In this document: one piece after another, positions 41,584-50,860 of the stretch
How positions within the stretch are numbered: the first letter of the stretch is position 1
Layout: each line of letters begins with the position of its first letter
DNA from: Acidobacteriaceae bacterium
GTDB taxonomy: Bacteria > Acidobacteriota > Terriglobia > Terriglobales > Acidobacteriaceae
DNA: 64,000 nt
Reading direction: 5' to 3'
Assembly: GCA_030041045.1 (NCBI GenBank)
Contig: JASHOQ010000018.1
Location: 25,327 to 89,326, forward strand
Translations under genes and position numbers: made by a program
The notes under the pieces: model-generated
What the model saw: the letters and a program-made list of their open reading frames with translations, nothing else
Databases searched by the model: none
What the model was told of the DNA's origin: nothing

Positions 41584-42913
41584 GCCACCTCGTCGCCGGC
41601 GTCATCAACCGGAACATCAGGGTCACCGCCGCGGCCATCCCCGCCAGCCCCAGCAGCACCGGCGGATACCCAAACCGCGTGAACAGCGCGCCGGCCAGAG
41701 CCGTCGCTGCGGCCCCGCTCAACGCATTCGTAAACATCGTCATCGCTGCCGCCGTGCTGCGCTCGGCATCCGGCAGTGAATCCATGAGCAGGTTGTAGAG
41801 GCCCGGCGTGCTCGCCCACTGCGCGGCAGAAAACGTCATGTAGAGCGCCACTGCCAGCCCCTGGTGGTGCGCCCCGGCGAGCGAGGCCAGCACCAGCGCG
41901 GCCGCCATCTGCGTGAGCACGATTCCATTCATCAACCCCGTCTTGCGAAACAGATACGGCACCAGCAGGCCCATCGTGAACTGCAGCAGTTGCACCACGG
42001 TGAAAATCAATCCGATGTTCGTCATCGACACGCGCAGATCGTGCTCCAGGTAAACCACCGCGAAAGGCGTAAATGCGGCCACCACGCCGGCCCAGAGGGC
42101 CATGGGCGGGAGAAAGCGCTTGAGAAAAGGATCGAGCTTCCATTGCCGCCAGCCTGTCACAACTTCCTGCGCGCCCTCCCCGCCCGCCGCCGGCTCCGGC
42201 ACGCGCAGCCGCAGCACGGGCACAATCCCCGCGAACGCGATCGCGGAGCTCAGCAGCAGGATCAGCCGCTTCACCTCCGCCGGCTGCATCGCAATCCCCA
42301 CTCCGGCCAGCCACTGCCGCAGGTAGCCGCAGACCAGCCCGCCCAACATGCTGGTGCCGATGCTCACGGAATAAATCAGGCTGAAACCCGCGGTGCGATT
42401 CTCTTCGCTCGTCAGCCGCGCCACCGCGGGAAGGTAGCACACGCCCCACCCGCTCATGGCCAGGCCGGCCAAAAATGCCAGCCCGATCTGCGCCGGCTCC
42501 CACATCCACGCGGCCCGCGCTGCGCTCAGCGCCGGCGCGCTCACAAACAGCGCCAGCAGCAGCGGCCGAACGCCGAACCTGCGCGCAATTGCTCCGGAGG
42601 GCAAAGTGCCCGCCACCGAGCCCAGCGTGAAAGCGCCGCCGATCCAGCCCATCGCGCGTTCGTTGAAACCCAGGTCCAGCAGATAAAGATTGAAAAGGAA
42701 AAAATAAACGCAATATCCGGCGTCGTAAAAAAACGCGGCCGAGAAGAACAGCCAATAGCCGCGGCTCAGGCTCCTCTCCCTGAGGTTTTTTCCCTTCACC
42801 CACGGCAGCACATCGCGCCACGACGAAACTGTTTTCTCGTGCTCGAGCGCGGCGCCAGCCAACATCGTTTCGCTCACCGGCCCGCTCACCGTCTCGATGG
42901 TGGGCTCGATCAC
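41543..42913 (-). CDS. Major facilitator superfamily transporter
   Basis: MFS permease of 456 aa with about 12 helices after a 50-residue cytoplasmic N-terminus. The loop GSVAGTLPSGAIARRFGVRPLL has the MFS motif A-like pattern, and the central loop (VPEPAAGGEGAQEVVTGWRQWKLDPF) divides the halves. The start is GTG 42913, overlapping the HprK-like gene stop (GTGA) with GGAGG 8 bp upstream. The last residues (AKAREQGSG) are encoded by a dispersed repeat, so the original C-terminus may have been replaced. The substrate is unknown; the operon partners suggest a ligand taken up by the TonB-dependent receptor. Confidence 0.87.
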   Translation of the reverse strand: MIEPTIETVSGPVSETMLAGAALEHEKTVSSWRDVLPWVKGKNLRERSLSRGYWLFFSAAFFYDAGYCVYFFLFNLYLLDLGFNERAMGWIGGAFTLGSVAGTLPSGAIARRFGVRPLLLALFVSAPALSAARAAWMWEPAQIGLAFLAGLAMSGWGVCYLPAVARLTSEENRTAGFSLIYSVSIGTSMLGGLVCGYLRQWLAGVGIAMQPAEVKRLILLLSSAIAFAGIVPVLRLRVPEPAAGGEGAQEVVTGWRQWKLDPFLKRFLPPMALWAGVVAAFTPFAVVYLEHDLRVSMTNIGLIFTVVQLLQFTMGLLVPYLFRKTGLMNGIVLTQMAAALVLASLAGAHHQGLAVALYMTFSAAQWASTPGLYNLLMDSLPDAERSTAAAMTMFTNALSGAAATALAGALFTRFGYPPVLLGLAGMAAAVTLMFRLMTPATRWRSAGAKAREQGSG

Positions 42914-43917
42914 CGGCCTTCCTCCACCAGCCTCTGCAGCCTTTCCACCGCCCATTCCAGGCTGGTATATCGCAGCTCCAGCACTCCCAGCATCAGCAGC
43001 TGCTCGATGGCTGCATACTGCCGGGCGCGCGAAGCGGCCGAGCCAAAAAGCACCTGGTGCATGAAGAGTCTGGCCACGTCTTTGCGATAGGGAACCAGCT
43101 CCTGCGTCCCGCCCGCTCTGCGATTCAGAAACACCACGAAGTCTGCCCGCACCGTTTGCGTGCGCGCAATGGGTTGCCCATTCAGCGGGAACACAATCGT
43201 CGGTTTGCCCGCCGCCCGTGGCGTAATCTCCAGCCCCTCGAGTTCGGGAAACACCTGCGCTGCCGCCGGCCGGAAGCGCAACTTGTAACAGTCGCCGGTC
43301 ACCATCCGCTCCGCTCCGCCATTGAGCAGGAAGCTCGCGTCGTCGCTCACATAGGTCCAGCCGCTGCGCGCGCACGCGTAGGAGAGCGTTGACTTGCCCG
43401 CCCCCGAATCGCCGCACAGCAGCACGCCGCGCCCCTTGAGCGCCACGCATCCGGCGTGCACGCAGGTCGCGTAGTTCGCTGAAATGCAGAATCCCGGGAA
43501 TCCCAACAGGTAATACTGCAAGTAAAGCGGGTGCGCCATGGCGGCCTGCGAGATCTTGATGGCCGCGGTGCACCGGTCCAGGTCCACAACGCTGAAGTTG
43601 TCTTTGTCCGCAACCTCCATCAGCAGCGGCAGCATCAGCTCGTAGCCGGGCTCCGGCGGGCACTCGCTCTTCTCGCTGGGCGTCAGGTGCACGTCCACGG
43701 CAATCGGGTCCGTGTCGCGCAACGCGGCAAACTCGCCCCACATTTTTCGGTAGAGTTCCAGCACCGCGCCGGAGTTGGATCGCACCGTGAACGGAAATCC
43801 ATAAGGATAAAACGTCTCTTCGAAGGGAAAATCCGGCAGATCCAGGATGTGCGGAGGAAGCTTCACCGGCCGCGTTGATGCGCTGCACGCGGTTTCAATC
43901 TCTTCAATGGTCCACAT
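42910..43917 (-). CDS. HPr kinase-like P-loop protein
   Basis: A 335-aa protein with a C-terminal HPr-kinase-like P-loop domain: CVALKGRGVLLCGDSGAGKSTLSYA places Walker A at residues 169-177, followed by WTYVSDDASFLLN where the DD pair resembles the catalytic site of HprK. The N-terminal half (FTVRSNSGAVLELYRKMWG) is not a known domain to me. Related HprK-like proteins accompany exopolysaccharide or peptide-modification clusters; no PTS genes are seen, so HPr itself is an unlikely substrate. It lies 50 bp downstream of the TonB-dependent receptor gene and overlaps the MFS gene. Confidence 0.8.
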   Translation of the reverse strand: MWTIEEIETACSASTRPVKLPPHILDLPDFPFEETFYPYGFPFTVRSNSGAVLELYRKMWGEFAALRDTDPIAVDVHLTPSEKSECPPEPGYELMLPLLMEVADKDNFSVVDLDRCTAAIKISQAAMAHPLYLQYYLLGFPGFCISANYATCVHAGCVALKGRGVLLCGDSGAGKSTLSYACARSGWTYVSDDASFLLNGGAERMVTGDCYKLRFRPAAAQVFPELEGLEITPRAAGKPTIVFPLNGQPIARTQTVRADFVVFLNRRAGGTQELVPYRKDVARLFMHQVLFGSAASRARQYAAIEQLLMLGVLELRYTSLEWAVERLQRLVEEGR

Positions 43918-43967
43918 CTTCTGCCTCCGCGGGCGCGTTCGCCTGCCCGCCTCTGCGCCTCGTGCGT

Positions 43968-46900
43968 TTAGAAAACGTATTTCGCCGCGAACTGAACAAT
44001 GCGCGGGTTCGCCACTGTGTTCGTGATTAACCCGAACGAGGGGCTCGCCGTGGGATTCACCAGCGTCGGATCCGTGTAGCCGAGGTACGGATCGGGGCTG
44101 CCGAACTGCGGCGTGTTGGTCAGGTTGAAGAACTCGGTGCGGAACCTGAAGCTGCCCGCCTCGCGCACGGGGAAGGCCCGTTCCACCGCCACATCGAAGT
44201 TGTGCTGGCCCGGTCCGCGCGTAAACCCCACGCCGCTGTCGCCGAAATCCTGGTCGGCCAGGCCGGTCCCGTAAGGCGCCTCCGGCGCGCGCGTAAACGC
44301 ATTGGGATCGAGGTATCCATTCAGCACCCGCGAATACATTGACCCATGCGTGTGCGGATTGCTCCCCGTCGCTTCCGCGCGCACCTCTCCGGGAATCAGC
44401 CCGTACACTGAGCCCGCGTTGTAGTCGAAGATGCTCAGGGGAACGCCCGCCTGCACCACGGCCACTCCGGAAACCATCCAGTCGGCGAGAATCGACCGCG
44501 GCACGGCCGGAAGCGCGCCCAGCCTTGGCGAAGCCCAGGTGAAATTCCCCACGACACGCTGGTCGCGATCCGTGCCTGAAGGTCCGTATGACGATTGCCG
44601 CAGTTCGAGCTGATTGTTGGTGGGCAGTTGCAACTCGTAGATGTCGGTTCCTGCTTCGCCGTTCACTTCGTCCAGGTTTTTCGACCAGGTATAGCTCGCC
44701 TGCAGTTCGAAGTTGTGCTGCATGCGCCGCGTCACGCTTGCCTCGAGCGCGTTGTAGTTGGCCACAAACACGGAATCCGTCAGCAGCGACCCTTCGCTGA
44801 TGCCCTGGACCGGCATGCGCGCGGTCACATTGTCGATGGAGTTCGACGTCTGTCCGAAGACCGGGCTCTGCGGGCTTCCCAGCAGGGCCTGGTCGAACTC
44901 GACCTGCCCTGAGCGGTTGGCCGATTGCGTGCCCACGTATCCCACGCTCAGCAGGTAGCCGCGCCCCAGCCCGTACTCTATGTTCAGGTTGTATTCCTGC
45001 GTGCGGCCGTCCTGCATGGCCGGATTGGTTGCCTCAATGAACGGCGACGAACTGGCCGTGCGCGGCATGTAAACGGGAAAGCTCGACTGCGCCGGGATCA
45101 GCGGCACAAACGGGCTCTGGAGCGTGGCCGTTGCATTCGGCGAACCGGAATTGAATTGCAGCACGGCAAAAGGAGGCTGCGCCAGCGTCTGCTCCGCCAG
45201 GTTGCCGGAGTGCCGGTCGTAGTAGAGGCCGTAGCCGCCGCGCACCACCAGCGTTGGCTGCTGCTTCACCTGCCACACAAATCCAAGCCGCGGGCTCACG
45301 TCGCCCAGCGGCGTGGTGTACAGGCCGGGAAACCCGCGTTGCAGAACGCCGGTGGGAATGGCGCCCGCATAATTTGAAGGCATGGTGAAACCGCTGTAGG
45401 TTCCATCCGCCGGCGGCGGTCCGGTGCTCGCCAGGCTCGGATCGAAGCTCGAAAACCGTCCCATGGTCTCGCTGGCCGCGCCGAAGATCTCGTAGCGCAA
45501 TCCGGCATTCAGCGTCAGCCGCGGGTTCAGTTTCACGTCGTCCTGGGCAAAACCCGCAAAATCGTTATAGCGCTCGTTGCGCCGGAAGATGCCGCCCCCG
45601 GCATTGCTCAAGGTAATATTGCTCAATCCCAGCGGGCTGTTGTTCTGGGCCGCACTCTCGCCCAATAGAAAATCGTCGAAGGTGGCGATTTCGACCAGGC
45701 CGTCCGTCTCCTGCGGCTGGTTCTCGTCCACTTGGTGCCGCTTCAATTCAGCTCCGAAACGCAGGTTGTGCCGGCCGTGCGTCAGCGCCAGCGTGTCCTG
45801 CCAGATGAACGAATTTGTCACCTGCCACAGATACGGTGTCCCCGCGTCGCCGATCGTGAATCCGCCCAGCGATCCGCCCAGCGGTCCTCCCACGGACAGA
45901 CCCGGCGCGTTCAGGCTCGCTCCCACGGCTCCAGTCGGCGTCCCTTCGCCCAGATCCGCAGCCGAAAGTGGATTGGCGACCACCGCGTCGCCATCGAAGC
46001 GCATGTAGCCGAAGCGCGCAATGTTCACCAGGTCGGGGTTGAGAACGTGGGTATCCGACAGCACAAACATCGTGTTGCGGATCATCTGGTTGGTGCCCCA
46101 CCCGGGCACGTTGGCCGCGTTGGGGCTGAACGGCTCCATCGTGGGCGCGCGCGAATAAAAGAACCGCTCCGACAGCGTGTTCTTTTCCGTTAGCAGCTGG
46201 TCCAGGTTCACGCTGAATTGATCCTCGTCGTAGCGCGCGGGAATGGCATACGTCGATTCGCCCAGCGGCAGTTGATCCGACGCATCCGCTCCCGTGACCG
46301 GCAGCGCCGCCTGCGGGCTCGGCACCGCGAACTGCCCGTTGGGCAGCTTCGCGTTCAGAATCGCCAGCGCTACCGGGTTGATGTTCGATCCATCGCATGC
46401 CACCTGCGTTCCGCCTGCCTGCGTCAGGTAGCCCGTCGCCGGCTGGCCCTGGCTGTCCAGGTGTCCCGCCGGGCAGAACTCGGCTCCCAGCGTCGCCGCC
46501 GAACGGTCCGAAGTGAGCAGCGGCAGAATCGGGTTCTGCTCGTCGCCCAATCCGTTCACTGAACGCAGCCCCTGGTAGGAGGCAAAAAAGAAGTCCCGGT
46601 TGTGCACCAGCGGTCCGCCCAGCGCGCCGCCGAACTGGTTCTGCTTCAAGTCCGGCTTCGGTTGCCCATCGAGATTGGAAAAGAAATCGCTCGCATTCAG
46701 CACCGTGTTGCGCACAAACTCCCACGCGCTGCCGTGAAAGCCGTTGGTTCCCGCCTTGCTCACCAGGTCCACGTTCGCGCCCGATCCGCGTCCGTACGCG
46801 GCGTCGTAATTCGCCGTCTGCACGCGGAACTCCTCGATCGTATCCGGCGCGGGAATCGCCGTGCCCGGTTCCGATTCTGCGTTCGCGGCCGAGTTCTCCG

Positions 46901-47516
46901 CCAGGTTGTTCGCATCCACACCGTTGAACTGGATGTTGTTCGCCAGCGGCGTGGCGCCGTCCGATGCCACGTTTTCCGTCCCGTTGCCCAGCGCCGTCGC
47001 ATTGGGCAAATCCACCACCACTCCCGGTGACAGTCCCAGGATCTGCGTGTAGTTCCGGTTCGAAAGCGGCAGCATCTCGATCCCGGTCTCATCCACCAGC
47101 CCGCCCAGCGTCGAGGTCTCGAGCGACGCCTCTTCCGCGCTCGCTTTCACCTGCACGCTCTGCGCCACGGAGGCAACCGCCAGCCGCACATTCACTGAAG
47201 TGGTTTCGCTCGCCGTCACCTGCATCGCGTTGGATTCGCTTTCGGCAAAGCCCTCGGCCTTCACCTTCACCACGTAGCTTCCCGGCGGCAGCAGCGGAAT
47301 CTCAAACCCACCCTCCGCATTCGAGCGCGCAGCGCGCTCCTCGTGCGTGGCTTGGCTCACCGCCTCAATCTCGGCGCCGGATACAACTTTGGCTTGCGGG
47401 TCGTACACGTTGCCTGCAATCGCGCCCGTGCCCGGAGTTTGCCCTTGCGTTGCCAATGAAAGCAGCAGCGCCGCTGCCGGCAGCAGGCCGCGAAATCGAA
47501 TCGATGCAGTCCTCAT
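43968..47516 (-). CDS. TonB-dependent receptor, Oar-like with carboxypeptidase-regulatory-like domain
   Basis: Outer-membrane receptor of 1182 aa. After a signal peptide (about 1-25) comes a CarboxypepD_reg-like beta-sandwich (GAIAGNVYDPQAKVVSGAEIEAV through YVVKVKAEGF, residues 31-89), a plug domain (about 135-260) and a long beta-barrel ending RIVQFAAKYVF, the typical terminal aromatic. This Oar-like architecture is strongly expanded in Acidobacteriota. AGGAGAG precedes ATG 47516. Ligand unknown; large oligosaccharides, peptides or metal chelates are possible. First gene of the receptor/HprK-like/MFS operon, with an 11-bp repeat array about 71-97 bp upstream. Confidence 0.93.
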   Translation of the reverse strand: MRTASIRFRGLLPAAALLLSLATQGQTPGTGAIAGNVYDPQAKVVSGAEIEAVSQATHEERAARSNAEGGFEIPLLPPGSYVVKVKAEGFAESESNAMQVTASETTSVNVRLAVASVAQSVQVKASAEEASLETSTLGGLVDETGIEMLPLSNRNYTQILGLSPGVVVDLPNATALGNGTENVASDGATPLANNIQFNGVDANNLAENSAANAESEPGTAIPAPDTIEEFRVQTANYDAAYGRGSGANVDLVSKAGTNGFHGSAWEFVRNTVLNASDFFSNLDGQPKPDLKQNQFGGALGGPLVHNRDFFFASYQGLRSVNGLGDEQNPILPLLTSDRSAATLGAEFCPAGHLDSQGQPATGYLTQAGGTQVACDGSNINPVALAILNAKLPNGQFAVPSPQAALPVTGADASDQLPLGESTYAIPARYDEDQFSVNLDQLLTEKNTLSERFFYSRAPTMEPFSPNAANVPGWGTNQMIRNTMFVLSDTHVLNPDLVNIARFGYMRFDGDAVVANPLSAADLGEGTPTGAVGASLNAPGLSVGGPLGGSLGGFTIGDAGTPYLWQVTNSFIWQDTLALTHGRHNLRFGAELKRHQVDENQPQETDGLVEIATFDDFLLGESAAQNNSPLGLSNITLSNAGGGIFRRNERYNDFAGFAQDDVKLNPRLTLNAGLRYEIFGAASETMGRFSSFDPSLASTGPPPADGTYSGFTMPSNYAGAIPTGVLQRGFPGLYTTPLGDVSPRLGFVWQVKQQPTLVVRGGYGLYYDRHSGNLAEQTLAQPPFAVLQFNSGSPNATATLQSPFVPLIPAQSSFPVYMPRTASSSPFIEATNPAMQDGRTQEYNLNIEYGLGRGYLLSVGYVGTQSANRSGQVEFDQALLGSPQSPVFGQTSNSIDNVTARMPVQGISEGSLLTDSVFVANYNALEASVTRRMQHNFELQASYTWSKNLDEVNGEAGTDIYELQLPTNNQLELRQSSYGPSGTDRDQRVVGNFTWASPRLGALPAVPRSILADWMVSGVAVVQAGVPLSIFDYNAGSVYGLIPGEVRAEATGSNPHTHGSMYSRVLNGYLDPNAFTRAPEAPYGTGLADQDFGDSGVGFTRGPGQHNFDVAVERAFPVREAGSFRFRTEFFNLTNTPQFGSPDPYLGYTDPTLVNPTASPSFGLITNTVANPRIVQFAAKYVF

Positions 47517-47586
47517 AGCTCTCTCCTGCTCACGCGAGTTTCCTCGTGCGTTTGAGAGGCAGTATGGAGACCCGCCGCAGGCGAGT

Positions 47587-47613
47587 TGTTACCGATTTGT
47601 CATTCCATTGTCG
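47587..47613 (+). promoter_or_regulatory. 11-bp-period TGTCA array before TonB receptor gene
   Basis: TGTTA at 47587, TGTCA at 47598 and TGTCG at 47609, each 11 bp apart. It lies in the region between the divergent receptor and cytochrome c genes and faces the array at 47669-47706. Confidence 0.72.
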
Positions 47614-47668
47614 CGATCTTCGCGCCCGCCAACCCGCTCGCCGGCGCTTGCTTCATGCCGGAGAACCG

Positions 47669-47706
47669 AGACAATCATGTGACAAACATCAGACGCTTCC
47701 GTGACA
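47669..47706 (-). promoter_or_regulatory. 11-bp-period TGACA array before cytochrome c gene
   Basis: AGACA at 47669, TGACA at 47680, AGACG at 47691 and TGACA at 47702 are spaced exactly 11 bp. Reverse orientation to the array at 47587-47613; the outer edges of the pair span 120 bp, close to the 115 bp of the pair near 40 kb. Confidence 0.72.
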
Positions 47707-47797
47707 CTTCGCCCCACGCCTGCGCATTAGCCTTTTCCCATTGCGGCGCTTCTGCATTTTCCGGGTGCGCTGCATTCGTCTACGCGAAAGGAATTCC

Positions 47798-48094
47798 ATG
47801 AAGCGGTTCAATGCATTGGCGGCAATCATGGTTTCGGCCATCACGGTGCTTCCTCTGCTCGCGCAAGCCGGTCACACCCCGCAGACGCAGAGCGGCGAAG
47901 ACACGCAGAAGTCGTCTCCGGCAGCGCCTCCCGATCGCGGACAACAGGTCTTCGAGCAGAATTGCTCCCGTTGCCACAACCCCCCGGAGGGTTTTTCGCC
48001 GCGCATCTCCGGCACCATCGCGATGCATATGCGCGTGCGCGCCAATCTCAGTGACAAGGACTACAAGGCCCTGCTCCATTTTCTGAATCCCTGA
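47798..48094 (+). CDS. Exported mono-heme cytochrome c
   Basis: A 98-aa protein with a signal peptide (about 1-23) and one heme site CSRCH (C56, C59, H60) in GQQVFEQNCSRCHNPPEGF; M76 or M78 (SGTIAMHMRV) is the likely sixth ligand. AAGGAATT precedes ATG 47798. Small periplasmic electron carrier. The 3' end lies in a 17-bp tandem repeat that includes its stop codon. It probably shares an operon with the CuA-type protein 122 bp downstream. Confidence 0.87.
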   Translation: MKRFNALAAIMVSAITVLPLLAQAGHTPQTQSGEDTQKSSPAAPPDRGQQVFEQNCSRCHNPPEGFSPRISGTIAMHMRVRANLSDKDYKALLHFLNP

Positions 48095-48151
48095 GTTTTT
48101 TGAATCCCTGAGTTTTTTGAATCCCTGAGCTTTTTGAATCCTTGAGCTTTC
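48084..48151. repeat. 17-bp tandem repeat, four copies, at cytochrome c 3' end
   Basis: Four consecutive 17-mers (TGAATCCCTGAGTTTTT twice, then TGAATCCCTGAGCTTTT and TGAATCCTTGAGCTTTC) start inside the last codons of the cytochrome c gene. The first unit encodes part of the C-terminal LNP-stop, so the repeat appears to have grown from the gene end. Confidence 0.9.
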
Positions 48152-48216
48152 CGAATTTTTGACCGGCTCGCCCTCGCCGGGCTCCCAACCTCGGCAACTC
48201 TGCCCACGGAGAATGC

Positions 48217-48582
48217 ATGCCCAACCGATCGCTGTTCAAGTTTTTATTCGTTTTTGTTTTCGTCGCACCCGCGTTTTCCGCCCGGCCCGCGCGCGCCGCC
48301 GATGCGCCCCGCCGCATCGAAATCACCGCTCACCGCTTCGCCTACGATCCCGGCGAAATCACCTTGAAGAAAGGCGAGCCCGTCGTTCTCGTGCTCAAGA
48401 GCGCTGACGTCGCCCACGGCCTCCGCTTCCGCGATCTCAGCGTCGAAGTGAAGGTAAGCGCCGGCGGCACCGCGGAAGTCTCTTTCACCCCGCAGAAAGC
48501 CGGCGACTTCGTCGGCCACTGCTCCGTTTTCTGCGGCTCCGGCCACGGATCCATGGCGCTGAAACTGCACGTGGTGGATTAG
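48217..48582 (+). CDS. Stand-alone CuA-type cupredoxin (cytochrome oxidase subunit II-like domain)
   Basis: Exported cupredoxin of 121 aa (signal peptide about 1-28). It carries a complete dinuclear CuA motif: H67 (DVAHGLRF) and C102, C106, H110, M113 in HCSVFCGSGHGSM, the spacing C-x3-C-x3-H-x2-M of cytochrome oxidase subunit II and nitrous oxide reductase. No transmembrane oxidase-subunit hairpin is present, so it is a soluble or periplasmic carrier. GGAG lies 5 bp before the ATG. It may accept electrons from the adjacent cytochrome c or deliver copper; which one cannot be told. Confidence 0.87.
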   Translation: MPNRSLFKFLFVFVFVAPAFSARPARAADAPRRIEITAHRFAYDPGEITLKKGEPVVLVLKSADVAHGLRFRDLSVEVKVSAGGTAEVSFTPQKAGDFVGHCSVFCGSGHGSMALKLHVVD

Positions 48583-48694
48583 CCACGCACGGGCTCGCCG
48601 TCGCTTCCGTGTTTGTCTGTTTGCCGGGCTCGCGGGATGTAAAGCCACGCCTCGGGAAAGACCGTGATCGCAGCCGCGTCACGCCAGAGGGAAA

Positions 48695-50002
48695 ATGAAC
48701 CCGGTGACTGCCACATGGGACGCAGGAAGATTGGAGCTCACCGAACCCGCCGGCCTGGACTTCGCCGTTGGTTTCTTCTTCGCCCTGCGCACGGCCGTGG
48801 TCTTTCTCTGCGTTCGTCTCCTCGGTCTCGATCCCAGCACCGGCAGCGCGGCCAATCTCGCGCTCGGCTTTTTGCTCTTGCTTCTGGTCTGCTTTCTCTC
48901 TCTCGGCCGCGCCCGTCGCACCTTTGGCTCCATCGCGCGTCTGCCCGCCGTCGCCTGGGTTCTCGCCTTCCTTTTCTTCTCCCTCGCGAGCCTCGCCTGG
49001 AGCCAGACCGTCTCGCTTCCCTCCTCGTTCGCCTACTGGTGCGGGCTGGCCTCGGACGTGGCTACCGTCGTCCTCCTCTTGCGCGCCGGATCGGCGTCTG
49101 CCGTCTCCGGCGCTATCCTTAAGGGCTTCATCGCCGGCGCCTGCTGTCTGGCCATCCTTGCGTGGATGCTTCCCGCCGATCCCGTCGACCTCCGCCTCGG
49201 CGACGCGGATTTTTTCAATACCAACCAGATCGGCAATCTCTGCGCCGTCGCCATTCTCTTTGTCCAATGCCTCCCGCGCCTGAAGCAAACCCGATGGAAA
49301 CTCGCCGTCGTTCTTCTCGCGCTCACCCTTCTGCGCAGCCTCAGCAAGGCCACGCTCGTCGCCTTTCTCGCCGCTGAGGCTTTTCTGCTTTTCCGCGACA
49401 GGTCGATCGCCCGCAAGACCAAACTGCTCCTGGTCGCGGGCTCATTGATCGTCGCGTTCGCCTTCTGGGGCTTGTTCCAGGCTTACTTTGACATCTACAC
49501 CACCGCCGGCAACCAGGCTGAAACCCTCACCGGCCGCACTGCCATCTGGGCCACGGTGCTGGATGCGGCGCTCGACCGCCCCATCCTCGGCCACGGCTTC
49601 GACTCCATGTGGAAAGTGATTCCGCCCTTCGGCGCCGAGGCCTTCGAGGCGCGCCACGCGGAGAACGAGTTGCTGCAGCAGTTCTACGCCTACGGCGCCG
49701 CCGGCGTCCTTCTGCTTGCGGGAATCTACGTGAGCCTCTGGCGGCAAGGGCGCCGCCTTCCACGCAGCCCGTTGCGGCTCGCGCTTGCGAGCATCCTGAT
49801 CTATGTTCTTGTCCGCGGCATCGCTGAGGCCGAACCCTTCGATCTCCTGCTCCCGCTCTGGTCCATCGTTGTTCTCAGCCTGCTTATCCAGCACGCCGCC
49901 GCGCCCCAATCTGCGTCCCCGCTCGCCGGCTTCGCCCCGGAAAACGGCGTCTCCGTGACTGCCGCCGGCGAGGCCCCGGCACAAACGCCGATTCAGGCCT
50001 AA
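48695..50002 (+). CDS. O-antigen ligase/polymerase-like membrane protein (Wzy/WaaL type)
   Basis: Polytopic membrane protein (435 aa, about 10-12 helices) of the O-antigen ligase family. The long periplasmic loop near residues 270-330 contains TLTGRTAIWATVLDAALDRPILGHGF and ARHAENELLQQFYAYGAAG, hallmarks of Wzy_C/WaaL proteins. AGAGGGAAA precedes the ATG. It likely polymerises or ligates the polysaccharide made by the 29-38 kb operon, although it is separated from it by electron-transfer genes. Confidence 0.87.
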   Translation: MNPVTATWDAGRLELTEPAGLDFAVGFFFALRTAVVFLCVRLLGLDPSTGSAANLALGFLLLLLVCFLSLGRARRTFGSIARLPAVAWVLAFLFFSLASLAWSQTVSLPSSFAYWCGLASDVATVVLLLRAGSASAVSGAILKGFIAGACCLAILAWMLPADPVDLRLGDADFFNTNQIGNLCAVAILFVQCLPRLKQTRWKLAVVLLALTLLRSLSKATLVAFLAAEAFLLFRDRSIARKTKLLLVAGSLIVAFAFWGLFQAYFDIYTTAGNQAETLTGRTAIWATVLDAALDRPILGHGFDSMWKVIPPFGAEAFEARHAENELLQQFYAYGAAGVLLLAGIYVSLWRQGRRLPRSPLRLALASILIYVLVRGIAEAEPFDLLLPLWSIVVLSLLIQHAAAPQSASPLAGFAPENGVSVTAAGEAPAQTPIQA

Positions 50003-50005
50003 AAT

Positions 50006-50021
50006 TGTCATACCATTGTAA
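50006..50021 (+). promoter_or_regulatory. 11-bp-spaced TGTCA pair upstream of response regulator gene
   Basis: TGTCA at 50006 and TGTAA at 50017 in the sequence TTGTCATACCATTGTAA, 68-83 bp before the response regulator start. It matches the arrays upstream of the surface-polysaccharide genes and could mediate autoregulation. Confidence 0.6.
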
Positions 50022-50088
50022 TTTCAACGCCGCCAATCGCTCCTAGCCGGGCCGCTGCCTGCAAAATAAGAGGAAGAGGCCTTCAATC

Positions 50089-50826
<738 letters not shown>

Positions 50827-50860
50827 TCCCGTCGCGGTTCTCCCCCCTCGCGGCAGGGCA

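Noticed and set aside
41568..42821. 417-codon alternative frame within the MFS gene
   Set aside because: Gly/Arg/Ala-rich frame-shifted reading of a membrane protein gene; the MFS frame has coherent helices.
48084..48151. Tandem 17-mers as a CRISPR array
   Set aside because: Units are directly adjacent with no spacers and there are no cas genes.
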